A stretch of 64,000 bases of DNA from UBA6022 sp049295575. GTDB lineage: Bacteria > Patescibacteriota > Saccharimonadia > Saccharimonadales > Saccharimonadaceae. The notes under the pieces are model-generated. The model worked only from the letters and a program-made list of their open reading frames with translations. It was not told where the DNA came from and made no database searches. The position numbers were made by a program, and so were the translations under genes. This document shows positions 42,673 to 51,096 of this stretch, in pieces (the first letter of the stretch is position 1; each line of letters opens with the position of its first letter). The stretch is from NCBI GenBank assembly GCA_049295575.1, contig JBAQQX010000002.1, positions 434,001 through 498,000 on the forward strand, given 5' to 3'.

Positions 42673-43176
42673 CTACCAGGCTACGTTGCTAGATTTATAG
42701 CCCCATCCTGTCGTACTGAAGGCCGGACTGGCGAGAAGTGGATTGTCTGTTCGCTCGATCGTTGATAGTCCAGCCGTGTCCGCTTTGTAGCGCATGAGAC
42801 GATAGGTCGTTCCATTTGTCGATGAGTAAAGATAGGTATTATTTGATGCGTTACTCGTAGGTAGCTGTGGTGTACTGGCAATATATTTAGGCACGAGGCC
42901 AGGAATAAAATTATCGTCGGTTGCCTGATCCCAACCACACCACCCATTAGTACAGCCACTTGTTGGCGATGGATAGCTACCATTCTCGGCATAATAGAGT
43001 TGGATTGCTTTGTTAAGCGCACTCAGATCACTTTGTGACTTGCTGAAGTTGGCACGTTCTTGAATGCCGTTGTAAGCCACAATAGTAATGGCGGCGAGAA
43101 TACCAATGATAACAATGACGATTAGAAGTTCAACGATCGTGAAACCGATTTGGCGTTTATGTTTTGCTAGTAGCAT
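42673..43176 (-). CDS. type IV prepilin (pilin 1)
   Basis: The 167-aa protein has a short basic leader, the prepilin peptidase site G-FTIVELLIVIV, a hydrophobic helix to about residue 34, then a globular domain with four or so Cys/Trp landmarks (SGCTNGWCGWDQ). The start ATG 43176 has TATACT (43186-43191) 9 nt upstream. It is the last of three pilin genes in a row, sharing a 78-bp exact match with pilin 3. Confidence 0.9.
   Translation of the reverse strand: MLLAKHKRQIGFTIVELLIVIVIIGILAAITIVAYNGIQERANFSKSQSDLSALNKAIQLYYAENGSYPSPTSGCTNGWCGWDQATDDNFIPGLVPKYIASTPQLPTSNASNNTYLYSSTNGTTYRLMRYKADTAGLSTIERTDNPLLASPAFSTTGWGYKSSNVAW
43070..43147 (-). repeat. 78-bp exact repeat, copy 1
   Basis: Bases 43070-43147 are identical to 44271-44348. 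They encode the prepilin N-terminal helix. Pilin 2 differs at many synonymous sites over the same stretch, so the identity between 1 and 3 is likely recent copying. Confidence 0.9.
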
Positions 43177-43239
43177 ATTATATTTAGTATAAACCATAAG
43201 CACATTTATTATTTAGAGAGATATTCGCCCCTTCATCTA

Positions 43240-43806
43240 TTAATTAAGAGTGAGGAGGCGTGCTGCTTTCATTGAGTAAGTAATGCGTGGACCTGATGTG
43301 CAGCCTGCACTTTCGACACCTGTGATGCTAGCAGTATCACTCGCAGACGGACTCTCAAGATACCAGTAGAGTGCAAACTGATTACCAGAGCATGGATAGA
43401 GCATAAATGACCTATTTCCATTTGTACTACCTGCATAACCCTTGTTTATTGGTGCACCAGTAATTAATCCGGCAGGAATAAGGCCCTTTGCTAGTAGCAA
43501 GTCCTCAAGCGCACAGACATACGCTCCTTTATTAATCCATCCTCCAGCACCATCAGAGCAGTTAGTGCCGTCAAAAGCAACAGTCGAGCTCCACCCACCC
43601 TTTGGCAGAGTATTAGTATCCGAATTCCATAGCACAATAGCTTTTTCGAGCTGATTGGCAATGGATCTCATGCGTGAATCATTTGCTCGCGCCTGAATGC
43701 CGTTATAGGCAACAATAGTAATCGCAGCAAGAATGCCGATAATCACAATAACGATTAAGAGTTCGACGATCGTGAATCCAGCTTGTTGTTTATGTTTTGC
43801 CCACAT
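43240..43806 (-). CDS. type IV prepilin (pilin 2)
   Basis: The 188-aa protein, counted from MWAKHKQQAGFTIVELL, has the prepilin cleavage site after Gly and the same N-terminal helix as its neighbours. Its C-terminal domain differs (two possible disulphide Cys pairs, CSDG and CALED, and CSGN with GCTSG). TATACT (43817-43822) lies 10 nt before the ATG. It may be a major or minor pilin. Confidence 0.9.
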   Translation of the reverse strand: MWAKHKQQAGFTIVELLIVIVIIGILAAITIVAYNGIQARANDSRMRSIANQLEKAIVLWNSDTNTLPKGGWSSTVAFDGTNCSDGAGGWINKGAYVCALEDLLLAKGLIPAGLITGAPINKGYAGSTNGNRSFMLYPCSGNQFALYWYLESPSASDTASITGVESAGCTSGPRITYSMKAARLLTLN

Positions 43807-43885
43807 AGTTAGCATAAGTATAAGGCATATGAAGCTAGAATTAAAGCAACCCGAGCCCGCCAAGATCAGCTAGCAAAACTATGCG

Positions 43886-44374
43886 CTATAGGCACTTCTC
43901 GACAGATATGTCAGTATTGACGTTCTGCCCAGTCACATCCGAGCGATAGCCAAGTCGTACATTAGCGGTTGCAGGCATCGGACCTTGTCCGGCTGGGTAG
44001 CAGTAATAGTAGTATGCTGATCCAAAACCAGCCAACATAGGATCGGTTGTCCCATTATTAATTGGGTCGACGGGTATTTTCCCGTACGTCGTGCCGAGAA
44101 ACGCGAGCCATGTTGCGCTTGAACTAAGATTCCATCCCCCTGGCCCACCACCACTATACGAGAATGTCGTCTTCACTCCACCGTTATCCGCCTGATAGAG
44201 TAGTAACGCTCGTTTAATACTGGCAATATCCTGAGCTCGAGCCGAGTCCCTTGATCGTTGCTAAATGCCATTGTAAGCCACAATAGTAATGGCGGCGAGA
44301 ATACCAATGATAACAATGACGATTAGAAGTTCAACGATCGTGAAACCGGATTGTTGTTTATATTTTGCCCACAT
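43886..44374 (-). pseudogene. type IV prepilin (pilin 3) with in-frame amber codon
   Basis: Reading from ATG 44374 (MWAKYKQQSGFTIVELL), the frame is open for 163 codons except TAG at codon 38 (44261-44263). There pilins 1 and 2 have Gln (CAA, CAG), so a single C-to-T change explains it. The rest encodes a plausible pilin domain ending in VEKCL. A GTG at 44176 could start a truncated product without the membrane helix. It has its own TATACT (44385-44390). It may be a recent pseudogene, a suppressed amber, or a phase-varying state. Confidence 0.75.
44271..44348 (-). repeat. 78-bp exact repeat, copy 2
   Basis: Identical to 43070-43147 and lying in the same part of pilin 3. Confidence 0.9.
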
Positions 44375-44470
44375 ATTAAATTTAAGTATAAGTCATCAAA
44401 GCATAAGCGCAAAATATATGATAACACTAAGCACAAATCATTACGTATCGTGATGTATAAAGCTGAATAC

Positions 44471-45199
44471 CTAGACAGAAGACTGTGCAATAAATAATAC
44501 AAGCAGGTTCCACGATGCGTGAAGCAACATTCCTGGATAAATACTGCCGGTTCGCTGATACATAACCGCGAGGTATATACCGAGCGGAAGAACACTTATC
44601 ATTTGTAGCGGATTAAGATGAACTAGCGTAAAAATGAGCGACGACACAACAACACCCAATAGCACTCCAAAGCGTCTACGAATCGCTGGAAACAGGACAC
44701 CACGAAAAACAACCTCTTCGATAATCGGAGCTAGTACTACTGTTAATGCGAAAGTTGGCCAAAACCCTCCCATGGCGACAAGCATGCCTGATCCGCCGCT
44801 TTCTCCATCTGGTGTCGATGGCACATCCCCTAAACTAAGTGATGTAGCGATAATTGCGAAAAGTAGCAGTAGCCCTAAGATAATGCCGTAGTAGCCAAGG
44901 ATGTACTTCGCCCCTTTCAGCAACTTGAACTTTCTTAGCCCCACGCTCGACCATGACCCGCCATGATGTTTTAACTTTTTGGCAATAATAACGAGGCACG
45001 CCAGTAGACCAAAAATCTGAGCAACAAGAATAAAAATGCCGAAGTTGTCTGCCGTAAGTCCAATATGTTCAGTAAAAGGAAGACCGAATAATTTTGCGAC
45101 AATAAGAGGAGACGCTAAGACGAGCGGAAAGATAAACGTTGTCAATAACGCTAAAGTAATACCAAATTTAATCGTAAACGGAGATCGTTCTACTATCAT
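44471..45199 (-). CDS. CPBP family intramembrane metalloprotease
   Basis: CPBP (CAAX/Abi) proteases are membrane zinc-type proteases with several roles, including bacteriocin self-immunity. The 242-aa protein has about seven membrane spans and the motifs EEVVFRG, TLVHLNPLQ and HASWNLLV. It lies upstream of the pilins on the same strand; its substrate is unknown. Confidence 0.87.
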   Translation of the reverse strand: MIVERSPFTIKFGITLALLTTFIFPLVLASPLIVAKLFGLPFTEHIGLTADNFGIFILVAQIFGLLACLVIIAKKLKHHGGSWSSVGLRKFKLLKGAKYILGYYGIILGLLLLFAIIATSLSLGDVPSTPDGESGGSGMLVAMGGFWPTFALTVVLAPIIEEVVFRGVLFPAIRRRFGVLLGVVVSSLIFTLVHLNPLQMISVLPLGIYLAVMYQRTGSIYPGMLLHASWNLLVLFIAQSSV

Positions 45200-45206
45200 G
45201 CTTGCG

Positions 45207-46466
45207 TTAATTGTTTTCTAAGCTATTTTGCTCGGCAAACTTTGCAGCCATTGTTGGATTGCCGCGTGTCAAACGCTTAATCGTCAGGTCCTCCGCCTTG
45301 TTATTCGCCAGGCGCAGGTTGTTCTCAGATGAAAGTAAGGCGTCTTTCGTTTTTTGCAGATGATCGATCGTTTTGTCGATCTCGTCAATAGCAGTCTTAA
45401 ACTTTCGACTGGCTAAATCATAGTTTTTAGCAAACCCTTCTTTGAACTTCTCCATATTATCTTCAAAGTTCGTGATATCAACATTTTGAGCTTTAACGAG
45501 TGCAAGTTCCGATTTGTATTTCAGAGAGTTTAGCGCTGCGTTTCGCAGTAGAGTAATGATCGGGATAAAGAACTGCGGACGGATGACGTACATTTTCGAG
45601 TACCTGTGTGACACGTCGACAATACCGGAATTATATAGCTCACTGTCAGCCTCGAGTAGTGTCACTAGTACGGCGTACTCGCATTTTTTCTCACTACGAT
45701 CTTTGTCCAGCTCGCGGAGGAAGTCATCGTTTTTGTGCTTGGTCGCTGTCTCGTCGCCTTCATTCTTCATCTCAAACATGATCGAGATGATCTCGTTGCC
45801 AGCAACATCAGTTTCACGATAGATATAATCGCCCTTACTGCCAGTGCGAGCGTCATTGTCTTTTTCAAAGTAAGCCGTCGGAAACGCAGTAGCCCTGAGT
45901 TTATTAAATTCTGTTTCACAGTGTTGCTCGAGCGTTTCACCAACCATCTTAGTCGAAAGCCTAGCTTTCATATCTTTGTAGTATGCGATCATTTCGTCTT
46001 TGGACTTGAGTTCGGTTTCGAACTGCTCTTTGAGCGACGTTTCAAGTAATTGTTTTTCGGTATCTTTACTCTTCAGTTCACTAGCAAGCTCGTCGCGCTG
46101 CTTTTCTACGACATAGACTGCTTCGGTGACAGCAAGTTTCTTCTCGGTTTCAATCGCCTGAAGCTTAGATCTTAACTCTGAGAGTTCCGAATCTTTCCTC
46201 AGCTCTAGCTGTGCTAGGGCCAGATCCTTCTCGGCCTTTAACTCAGCAATCTCTGCATCCTTTTTGGCCGCATCAGCCTGTAATTCATTTTTAGTAGTCG
46301 CCTCGGCGAGCTTAATAGCACTTTGCTTCTCTTTCTCTAGCATCTGCACACGTTCACGAAGGGCGTTTTCAAACTCGTGGTCGCGGACCTGCTTAAGTAT
46401 ATCGGCAAAGCCAGCTTCGTCGACTTTGAAAGCTTTTTTACAGTGTGGGCATATAATTTCGTTCAC
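45207..46466 (-). CDS. DUF2130 coiled-coil protein with nuclease-like core
   Basis: The 419-aa protein starts with a zinc-type CPHC, has a long charged coiled coil (residues ~25-165), then the DUF2130 domain. A PD-(D/E)XK-like pattern is readable: GDYIYRE followed by FEMKNE. A nuclease activity is inference from the fold group. The gene precedes the CPBP protease by 7 bp and is probably co-transcribed. Confidence 0.83.
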   Translation of the reverse strand: MNEIICPHCKKAFKVDEAGFADILKQVRDHEFENALRERVQMLEKEKQSAIKLAEATTKNELQADAAKKDAEIAELKAEKDLALAQLELRKDSELSELRSKLQAIETEKKLAVTEAVYVVEKQRDELASELKSKDTEKQLLETSLKEQFETELKSKDEMIAYYKDMKARLSTKMVGETLEQHCETEFNKLRATAFPTAYFEKDNDARTGSKGDYIYRETDVAGNEIISIMFEMKNEGDETATKHKNDDFLRELDKDRSEKKCEYAVLVTLLEADSELYNSGIVDVSHRYSKMYVIRPQFFIPIITLLRNAALNSLKYKSELALVKAQNVDITNFEDNMEKFKEGFAKNYDLASRKFKTAIDEIDKTIDHLQKTKDALLSSENNLRLANNKAEDLTIKRLTRGNPTMAAKFAEQNSLENN

Positions 46467-46523
46467 TGTACCCAGTATAGCTCAAAGCAAAGGCAATGAC
46501 ATAAATAGATATCCTAGACCTAG

Positions 46524-46946
46524 CTATGGTTGCAATACAGATAGACGATTGCCCTCGGTGTCCATGACCGAGATCCACAGTCCAACGCCGGGAATCATTT
46601 GCGGCTGGAGAGTACGTTCACCGTGCTCATCCATACTGCCAAGAATTGTTCCACCAGCGTCAGTTATAGCCTGGATAGCTTGAGTCATGTCTTCGACCGA
46701 AACAACAACCGACGGCGCCTGACTGAGCGGGTCATCGGTTTTTTGATAGAACCCACCATTAATCGCCCCTTTTGTCTGAACCATTCCGTCTTCGTCTGTT
46801 TCAGTAGTATGGGCTACTACATAGTTGCCCATCTCCGGCCCCATTTTCTGAGTTTTCCAACCAAAAACAGTTTCGTAAAATGCAATTATTCGCTCCTTGT
46901 CCTCATACCCCATCTCAAAGTGCACAACTGGATTCATAGTACTCAT
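46524..46946 (-). CDS. VOC family (glyoxalase-like) protein
   Basis: The 140-aa protein matches the VOC fold with two beta-alpha-beta-beta units: VVHFEMGYEDKERIIAFYETVFGW, then PSVVVSVEDMTQAIQAITDAGG and GLWISVMDTEGNRLSVLQP. Family members bind metal and small molecules; the substrate is unknown. It is not closely like the VOC protein at 12595. Confidence 0.85.
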   Translation of the reverse strand: MSTMNPVVHFEMGYEDKERIIAFYETVFGWKTQKMGPEMGNYVVAHTTETDEDGMVQTKGAINGGFYQKTDDPLSQAPSVVVSVEDMTQAIQAITDAGGTILGSMDEHGERTLQPQMIPGVGLWISVMDTEGNRLSVLQP

Positions 46947-47110
46947 TGCTCAATCCTCCGTTAAGGTTGTCTGCTTGCTTATTAAGTATAGGAGCGGTCG
47001 CTGAATTATTTCTGAGGCAATCACGGCATAGGTCCACGAGGCACATCTCATTGCTATGTCGTACGCAGAACTAGGTGTACCTGGATCCTTTTGACCTCCG
47101 CGTCTAACTG

Positions 47111-47139
47111 TTGACAATTATATATTTAGGTTGTATAAT
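47111..47139 (+). promoter_or_regulatory. consensus sigma-70 promoter
   Basis: TTGACA (47111-47116), 17 nt, TATAAT (47134-47139), the exact consensus. It is followed by a hairpin, GGTGTGCG-ATAA-CGCGCACC (47168-47187), directly before the ribosome site of the gene at 47205. Confidence 0.88.
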
Positions 47140-47204
47140 CACGACCAGCTTATTGCGCTATCCATCTGGTGTGCGATAACGCGCACCTCTACGAAAGGAA
47201 TTCA

Positions 47205-47588
47205 GTGAATATTTTGCGCTTCTTTACGCGCCTTAAAGAGACTCACTTCGAACCGCAGCGGAATGTTCGGTTCGCCGCCTCAGCGCGCGTTGAATTTGAA
47301 ACCCGGCGAGATATAAAAAAATTTCGTCGTGCCGGAGCCGGCCATTTGTCTAACCCGCTGCAACCGACCGGTGTCGAATCTGATAAGTATCTGGCGTTCA
47401 ACCTCCTCGTCGACAACGAGAGGATGATAGGCAGAATATTCAGTGAGCGGTATCAATCTTCCTTGGTTGAGGGAGAATGGATAACGATGCTCGTTGAATG
47501 CCAGCCACGGCGCAACAGCGCCAGCCCTGTCGTTCACGTCAGTATCCCGTACACCCCGGCACTGCGCCCACTCAATTCCAAAGCGTAG
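47205..47588 (+). CDS. orphan protein, unknown
   Basis: The 127-aa protein starts at GTG 47205 behind AAAGGA. It is Arg-rich and soluble (RFFTRLKETHFEPQRNVRF) with no family recognised. A perfect consensus promoter and a leader hairpin suggest strong, constitutive expression of a gene of unknown role. After the stop there is a short GAGCAT/ATGCTC hairpin. Confidence 0.6.
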   Translation: MNILRFFTRLKETHFEPQRNVRFAASARVEFETRRDIKKFRRAGAGHLSNPLQPTGVESDKYLAFNLLVDNERMIGRIFSERYQSSLVEGEWITMLVECQPRRNSASPVVHVSIPYTPALRPLNSKA

Positions 47589-47726
47589 AGCATAATGCTC
47601 ATCGAGATAGCCCACCGATTCGGCGCATACTGATCTAACTAGGTCACGAGCCTAGAGTCAATATGAGCCATTTCGGTGAGCTATTTCTTTTTGTATCCCC
47701 CTTCAAGATGCCGGCGGAAATGAAAA

Positions 47727-47757
47727 GCCGCGCCCTCTCTAGGGAGAGGAGCGCGGC
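47727..47757 (-). terminator. terminator of orphan gene 47793
   Basis: GCCGCGC (47727-47733) pairs with GCGCGGC (47751-47757), with CTCTC/GAGAG extending the stem inside and TTTTC following on the minus strand. It can also end the plus-strand gene at 47205. Confidence 0.85.
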
Positions 47758-47792
47758 GTTATTTTCATCTCGAACACGTACTGCCCTATTGG

Positions 47793-48218
47793 CTAGGCCG
47801 CCTCAAAGCGCAGCGTACAGCCAATCGTACAGCGGTGATGATCATTAAGCTCACTACACATAAAGCAGTGGTCATTGTCACAGCACTCGCCGTGCGTTAC
47901 CAGCTGCCTTGCTGTGAGCAAAGTCGACTGAGGTGTCGATACAACCAGTGCACGCCTGGTTTCTACCTCGAAAGGTGAGAAACTCAGGCTCGTCCACTTA
48001 ATGAACAGGTTGCGCCGTGCCCATTGCGGGCCAAACTTGGCCGCACCAGCTCGCTGGAACTTGATACAGATCGAATCCTGAGCCTTCTTTCGTTCCTTGC
48101 TTGTCCCTGCCTTCAGCTGATGCTGGAGGCTTGGTGAAAGATAGAGATTCAGGCTCACCGCACGATTATACGTCACGGCATGGGTTGGTGGACGCCGCGG
48201 CTTCCGATTCGAGACCAT
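47793..48218 (-). CDS. orphan protein, unknown
   Basis: The 141-aa protein starts MVSNRKPRRPPTHAVTYN at 48218 behind AAAGGGG. It is basic in its first half and ends with a Cys/His cluster (GECCDNDHCFMCSELNDHHRC) that could bind zinc. No family recognised. It has its own near-consensus promoter and terminator. Confidence 0.62.
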   Translation of the reverse strand: MVSNRKPRRPPTHAVTYNRAVSLNLYLSPSLQHQLKAGTSKERKKAQDSICIKFQRAGAAKFGPQWARRNLFIKWTSLSFSPFEVETRRALVVSTPQSTLLTARQLVTHGECCDNDHCFMCSELNDHHRCTIGCTLRFEAA

Positions 48219-48279
48219 ACTTGCCCCTTTCAAGACTGGTCGAGATGAAACGTGCACACCAGGGTCGGTGCATGATGCG

Positions 48280-48308
48280 ATTCTATACTTTTATTCGAGT
48301 TTTGTCAA
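48280..48308 (-). promoter_or_regulatory. promoter of orphan gene 47793
   Basis: TTGACA (48303-48308), 17 nt, TAGAAT (48280-48285). The leader is about 55 nt. Confidence 0.75.
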
Positions 48309-48398
48309 TTACACTGCTTTTTACCGTCACCAATAAAAATAGCTCGGCTACCAGAAGAAACCGAGCTATTCACCGTTGCTTAACGGCTACATTCACCA

Positions 48399-48485
48399 TG
48401 GTACACGAGAGAGGACTTGAACCTCCACGTCCCGAAGGACACTAGCACCTGAAGCTAGCGCGTCTACCAATTCCGCCACTCGTGC
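48399..48485 (-). tRNA. tRNA-Leu (CAG)
   Basis: A complete class II tRNA of 87 nt with encoded CCA. The acceptor GCACGAG pairs with CTCGTGT; the D-arm has GGCGGAATTGGTAGAC. The anticodon stem CTAGC/GCTAG holds the loop TTCAGGT with anticodon CAG (48449-48451). A long variable arm and the T-loop GGTTCAAGTCC follow. Confidence 0.95.
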
Positions 48486-48529
48486 ATACTTCACCCAGCA
48501 TACTCTGTGAACTCACGATTTTCAAGCCG

Positions 48530-50161
48530 TTAGTTATAAGGTGAATATTGAGCAAATGCCGTCATATCATATGTGTCACGCAGCTGAGAAACAAGTGTTT
48601 TTAGATCGGTCGTCTGCTTAACGCCGGCATTCAACGTTCCGTATGGATCGAATGTTTGTCGCACTTGGTCATAAAGCGCTGTAATATCATCGTCGATATG
48701 CTTGTACGCAAACGATGCCTTCGCACGCCCTTCTCCGCCCTGGCCTATCAAGTGTCCCTTGTGGTTCTCAACTAGATCTGCGTATTCAGCAAGGAGCTTC
48801 AAGATCTTTTGTCGATCACCGACCTTCTTTAGCTGCAGAACTGGCCGTACGCTATACACACTACTTAGAACATTGCCGTACAAAGGTAGCTGAACATGGT
48901 GCTTTGACGCTAGCTCTTCGAGTGCGATCGTAAAGTCTTCGAAGCGAGACAGTGGAATATACGCACCGTCAAAGATAGGAGGCGTTGAGTCGCCAGCTGC
49001 CTCAGGCGATATATGAAGTGCCGTTACTTCACGTGCCGCAGCAAGAGCCTCGGCTTCTGTTTGATCTATCGAGGATGTTACGAATGCTCCCTTGGCCTGC
49101 AGTAGCTTCTCTGCCTTCTTTAGACCGCGAGCTCGTGCTCGTTCACTAAAGTCAGCGAAGCCAAAGACAAGTACCGTACCTTCAGCAAAGCCATCACGGT
49201 AGAAAGTAAATGTCTTGCCACGAGCAAGCGCCGCGGCAAATAGTCGTCCGTCAATATATTCAAGGTATGTCGGTTGTAGTTTAGCAAGCTCATCGGCTGC
49301 GTCACGTGCGGCTTCACGACTCTCAAAAGCTGCCACTCCCACAGCGTGATGGCGATTAATAAAATCTGCCTTCATGATAACTTCAGAGATAAGACCAAGT
49401 GTCCCTTGGCTTCCTACTAGAAGTGGCGTAAGGTCAAATGAACCGTCGCGATGCTTCACCTTTGCTAGTCCTGCGTAACCAGCGCCGTCAACTACATCGG
49501 TAGCTATCTTGTCGTGAATTAGCTGCTCATTATCAACAATCAGTCCATCGATCTGACGATAAATCTCGCCCTCAAGTGTCTGCAGCCCCTTGCGGCGATT
49601 GAGCTCGCGCTTATTTATTCTCTCGGTCTGTAGGATGTCGCCGTTTGCGAGTACAACTTCGAGCTGATGCACCCAGTCAAGAGTAGTACCGCTCGTACCG
49701 GAAAGAAGGCCACTAGAATTGTTTGCTATTGCACCGCCAACGGTACTATAGGCTGCCGATATCGGAGCCGACGGTACATGAAGTCCATGAAGCTGCAGGG
49801 CGTCATTAAGCGTCTTAAACATAACGCCTGGCTGCAACCTAACGAGTTTTTGCTTAACATCGAGTTCAAAGATGTGTGTTAAATGGGCTGTCGTATTAAG
49901 TATAATACCCTTTCCGATCGCCGCACCCGTCAAGTCACTTCCGCCACCACGAGCCGTAATTGTCAGACTATGTCCTTTTTCAGCAAGCTGCCATGCAAAA
50001 CGAGCGACCTTACGAATATCATTTGTCACCCGTGGATAGACTACCATCTCAGGAGTAATCGCCAAAAAACTTGCGTCCGTCGAGAACGTTGCTCGAATCT
50101 CAGGTTTAGTACTTACTTCACCTGAAATGTGCTCGTTTAGATATTGTGCGATTTTACTCAT
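48530..50161 (-). CDS. FAD-binding oxidoreductase (GlcD / D-lactate dehydrogenase type)
   Basis: The 543-aa protein has the PCMH FAD-binding domain (VYPRVTNDIRKVARFA, ARGGGSDLTGAAIG, GAIANNSSGLLSGTSG), a central substrate domain, and the C-terminal GLIGQGGEGRAK-type motif with a final FDPYGTLNAGVK. Such enzymes oxidise 2-hydroxy acids. The electron acceptor and substrate (lactate or glycolate) cannot be told. It stands between two tRNA-Leu genes. Confidence 0.87.
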   Translation of the reverse strand: MSKIAQYLNEHISGEVSTKPEIRATFSTDASFLAITPEMVVYPRVTNDIRKVARFAWQLAEKGHSLTITARGGGSDLTGAAIGKGIILNTTAHLTHIFELDVKQKLVRLQPGVMFKTLNDALQLHGLHVPSAPISAAYSTVGGAIANNSSGLLSGTSGTTLDWVHQLEVVLANGDILQTERINKRELNRRKGLQTLEGEIYRQIDGLIVDNEQLIHDKIATDVVDGAGYAGLAKVKHRDGSFDLTPLLVGSQGTLGLISEVIMKADFINRHHAVGVAAFESREAARDAADELAKLQPTYLEYIDGRLFAAALARGKTFTFYRDGFAEGTVLVFGFADFSERARARGLKKAEKLLQAKGAFVTSSIDQTEAEALAAAREVTALHISPEAAGDSTPPIFDGAYIPLSRFEDFTIALEELASKHHVQLPLYGNVLSSVYSVRPVLQLKKVGDRQKILKLLAEYADLVENHKGHLIGQGGEGRAKASFAYKHIDDDITALYDQVRQTFDPYGTLNAGVKQTTDLKTLVSQLRDTYDMTAFAQYSPYN

Positions 50162-50289
50162 ATACCCCTCTACTCTTTTCTACTTGATTTCATGATAGCA
50201 CAAGCAAGTTCGTAATTCAGTAGCTGATTACTACTTTATTTACAGAATAGTTTCTGGTAGAATAATAAAGCTGTCTAATGACGCACTGT

Positions 50290-50374
50290 GCGCGAGTGGT
50301 GGAATTGGTAGACACGCTAGCCTTAGGAGCTAGTGCCTTCGGGCGTGAAGGTTCAAGTCCTTTCTCGCGTACCA
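50290..50374 (+). tRNA. tRNA-Leu (TAG)
   Basis: A complete 85-nt class II tRNA with encoded CCA. The acceptor GCGCGAG pairs with CTCGCGT. The anticodon loop CTTAGGA is flanked by CTAGC/GCTAG, with anticodon TAG at 50324-50326. A strong terminator follows. Confidence 0.95.
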
Positions 50375-50377
50375 AAG

Positions 50378-50409
50378 AAAAAAGACTGTCTTTCGACAGT
50401 CTTTTTTCT
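50378..50409 (+). terminator. terminator of tRNA-Leu (TAG)
   Basis: AAAGACTGTC (50381-50390) pairs with GACAGTCTTT (50395-50404) and a T-run follows. Confidence 0.92.
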
Positions 50410-50416
50410 TTAGGCC

Positions 50417-50445
50417 TTGTTTAAAGCAGGATTACTTGCTATAGT
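50417..50445 (+). promoter_or_regulatory. promoter of a ~60-nt transcript
   Basis: TTGTTT (50417-50422), 17 nt, TATAGT (50440-50445) with TGC before it. The predicted start is about 50452. Confidence 0.6.
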
Positions 50446-50451
50446 AGCTAC

Positions 50452-50511
50452 ATAACATGTCCTACGTTATGATCGCACTCCTGGAAGAAACTCCAGGAGC
50501 TGCTTTTTTAT
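50452..50511 (+). ncRNA. possible small RNA or tiny gene
   Basis: Between the promoter above and a terminator (CTCCTGG 50478-50484 with CCAGGAG 50493-50499, then TTTTTT) lie about 60 nt with a CATAAC/GTTATG hairpin (50451-50468). An 18-codon ORF from ATG 50457 (MSYVMIALLEETPGAAFL) spans the terminator. The next gene is on the other strand, so it is not an attenuator of a downstream gene. It may be an sRNA or a microprotein. Confidence 0.4.
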
Positions 50512-50534
50512 AACGGCATATGAGGATTATTCTC

Positions 50535-50563
50535 AATAAAAAAAGAGACGCGTCTACGTCTCT
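50535..50563 (-). terminator. terminator of the tyrS-rsmD unit
   Basis: AGAGACG (50544-50550) pairs with CGTCTCT (50557-50563), with seven T's on the minus strand. It overlaps the last bases of rsmD. Confidence 0.85.
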
Positions 50564-51096
50564 CGGCGGTAATAGGTGAGTACCGCATTTCCATAACTAC
50601 GATTGTCCACCACAACAACTCCCGTTTTGGTCGGCAACTCACCCTTACCTGGGTGTGATAATATCATAAGTCCCCCTGGTTTTAATAGGTCAAATATACG
50701 ATCGACTGTGGAAAACTGCGTATCCCAGTAAGGCGGATCGGCAAAAATAATGTCATACAGCTGAGGATTCTTTGTCCCGAGCCAGTTTGACACTGTTGTT
50801 CGAATAAGTGTAGCCTTATCGCCTACCCCGAGGGATTCAATATTTCGTGCAATATAACGCTGGGCAGTGCGATCTTTGTCGACAAATGTCGCACTCTTTG
50901 CACCACGGCTAATAGCTTCAAGACCAATCGCCCCTGTACCAGCAAACACGTCAAGAACCTCTGCATCAGCAATCTCACCCGCCAGACTATTAAACAGTGC
51001 GTTTCGGATTCGCTCACTCATTGGGTGTGTTCGCCTATTATTTGGCGCAGCAATTTTTAACCCGCCATAGTAGCCTGCGATGATTCGAATATTCAC
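50554..51096 (-). CDS. rsmD: 16S rRNA guanine-N2 methyltransferase RsmD
   Basis: RsmD methylates G966 of 16S rRNA with S-adenosylmethionine. The 180-aa Rossmann protein has RIIAGYYGGLKIAAP, VLDVFAGTGAIGLEAISRGA (AdoMet loop) and the catalytic FADPPY. The GTG start at 51096 overlaps the upstream stop by four bases (GTGA), so it is translationally coupled. It is last in a run with recG and tyrS. Confidence 0.93.
   Translation of the reverse strand: MNIRIIAGYYGGLKIAAPNNRRTHPMSERIRNALFNSLAGEIADAEVLDVFAGTGAIGLEAISRGAKSATFVDKDRTAQRYIARNIESLGVGDKATLIRTTVSNWLGTKNPQLYDIIFADPPYWDTQFSTVDRIFDLLKPGGLMILSHPGKGELPTKTGVVVVDNRSYGNAVLTYYRRET

Noticed and set aside
12595..46946. The two VOC proteins as recent duplicates
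   Set aside because: They belong to different VOC subgroups (PhnB-like and a generic glyoxalase-like type) and share little sequence.
51093..51095. UGA recoded as an amino acid (Gracilibacteria/SR1 code)
   Set aside because: The gene ending here stops at TGA and overlaps rsmD in the usual way, and no reading frames in the window need UGA to be sense.
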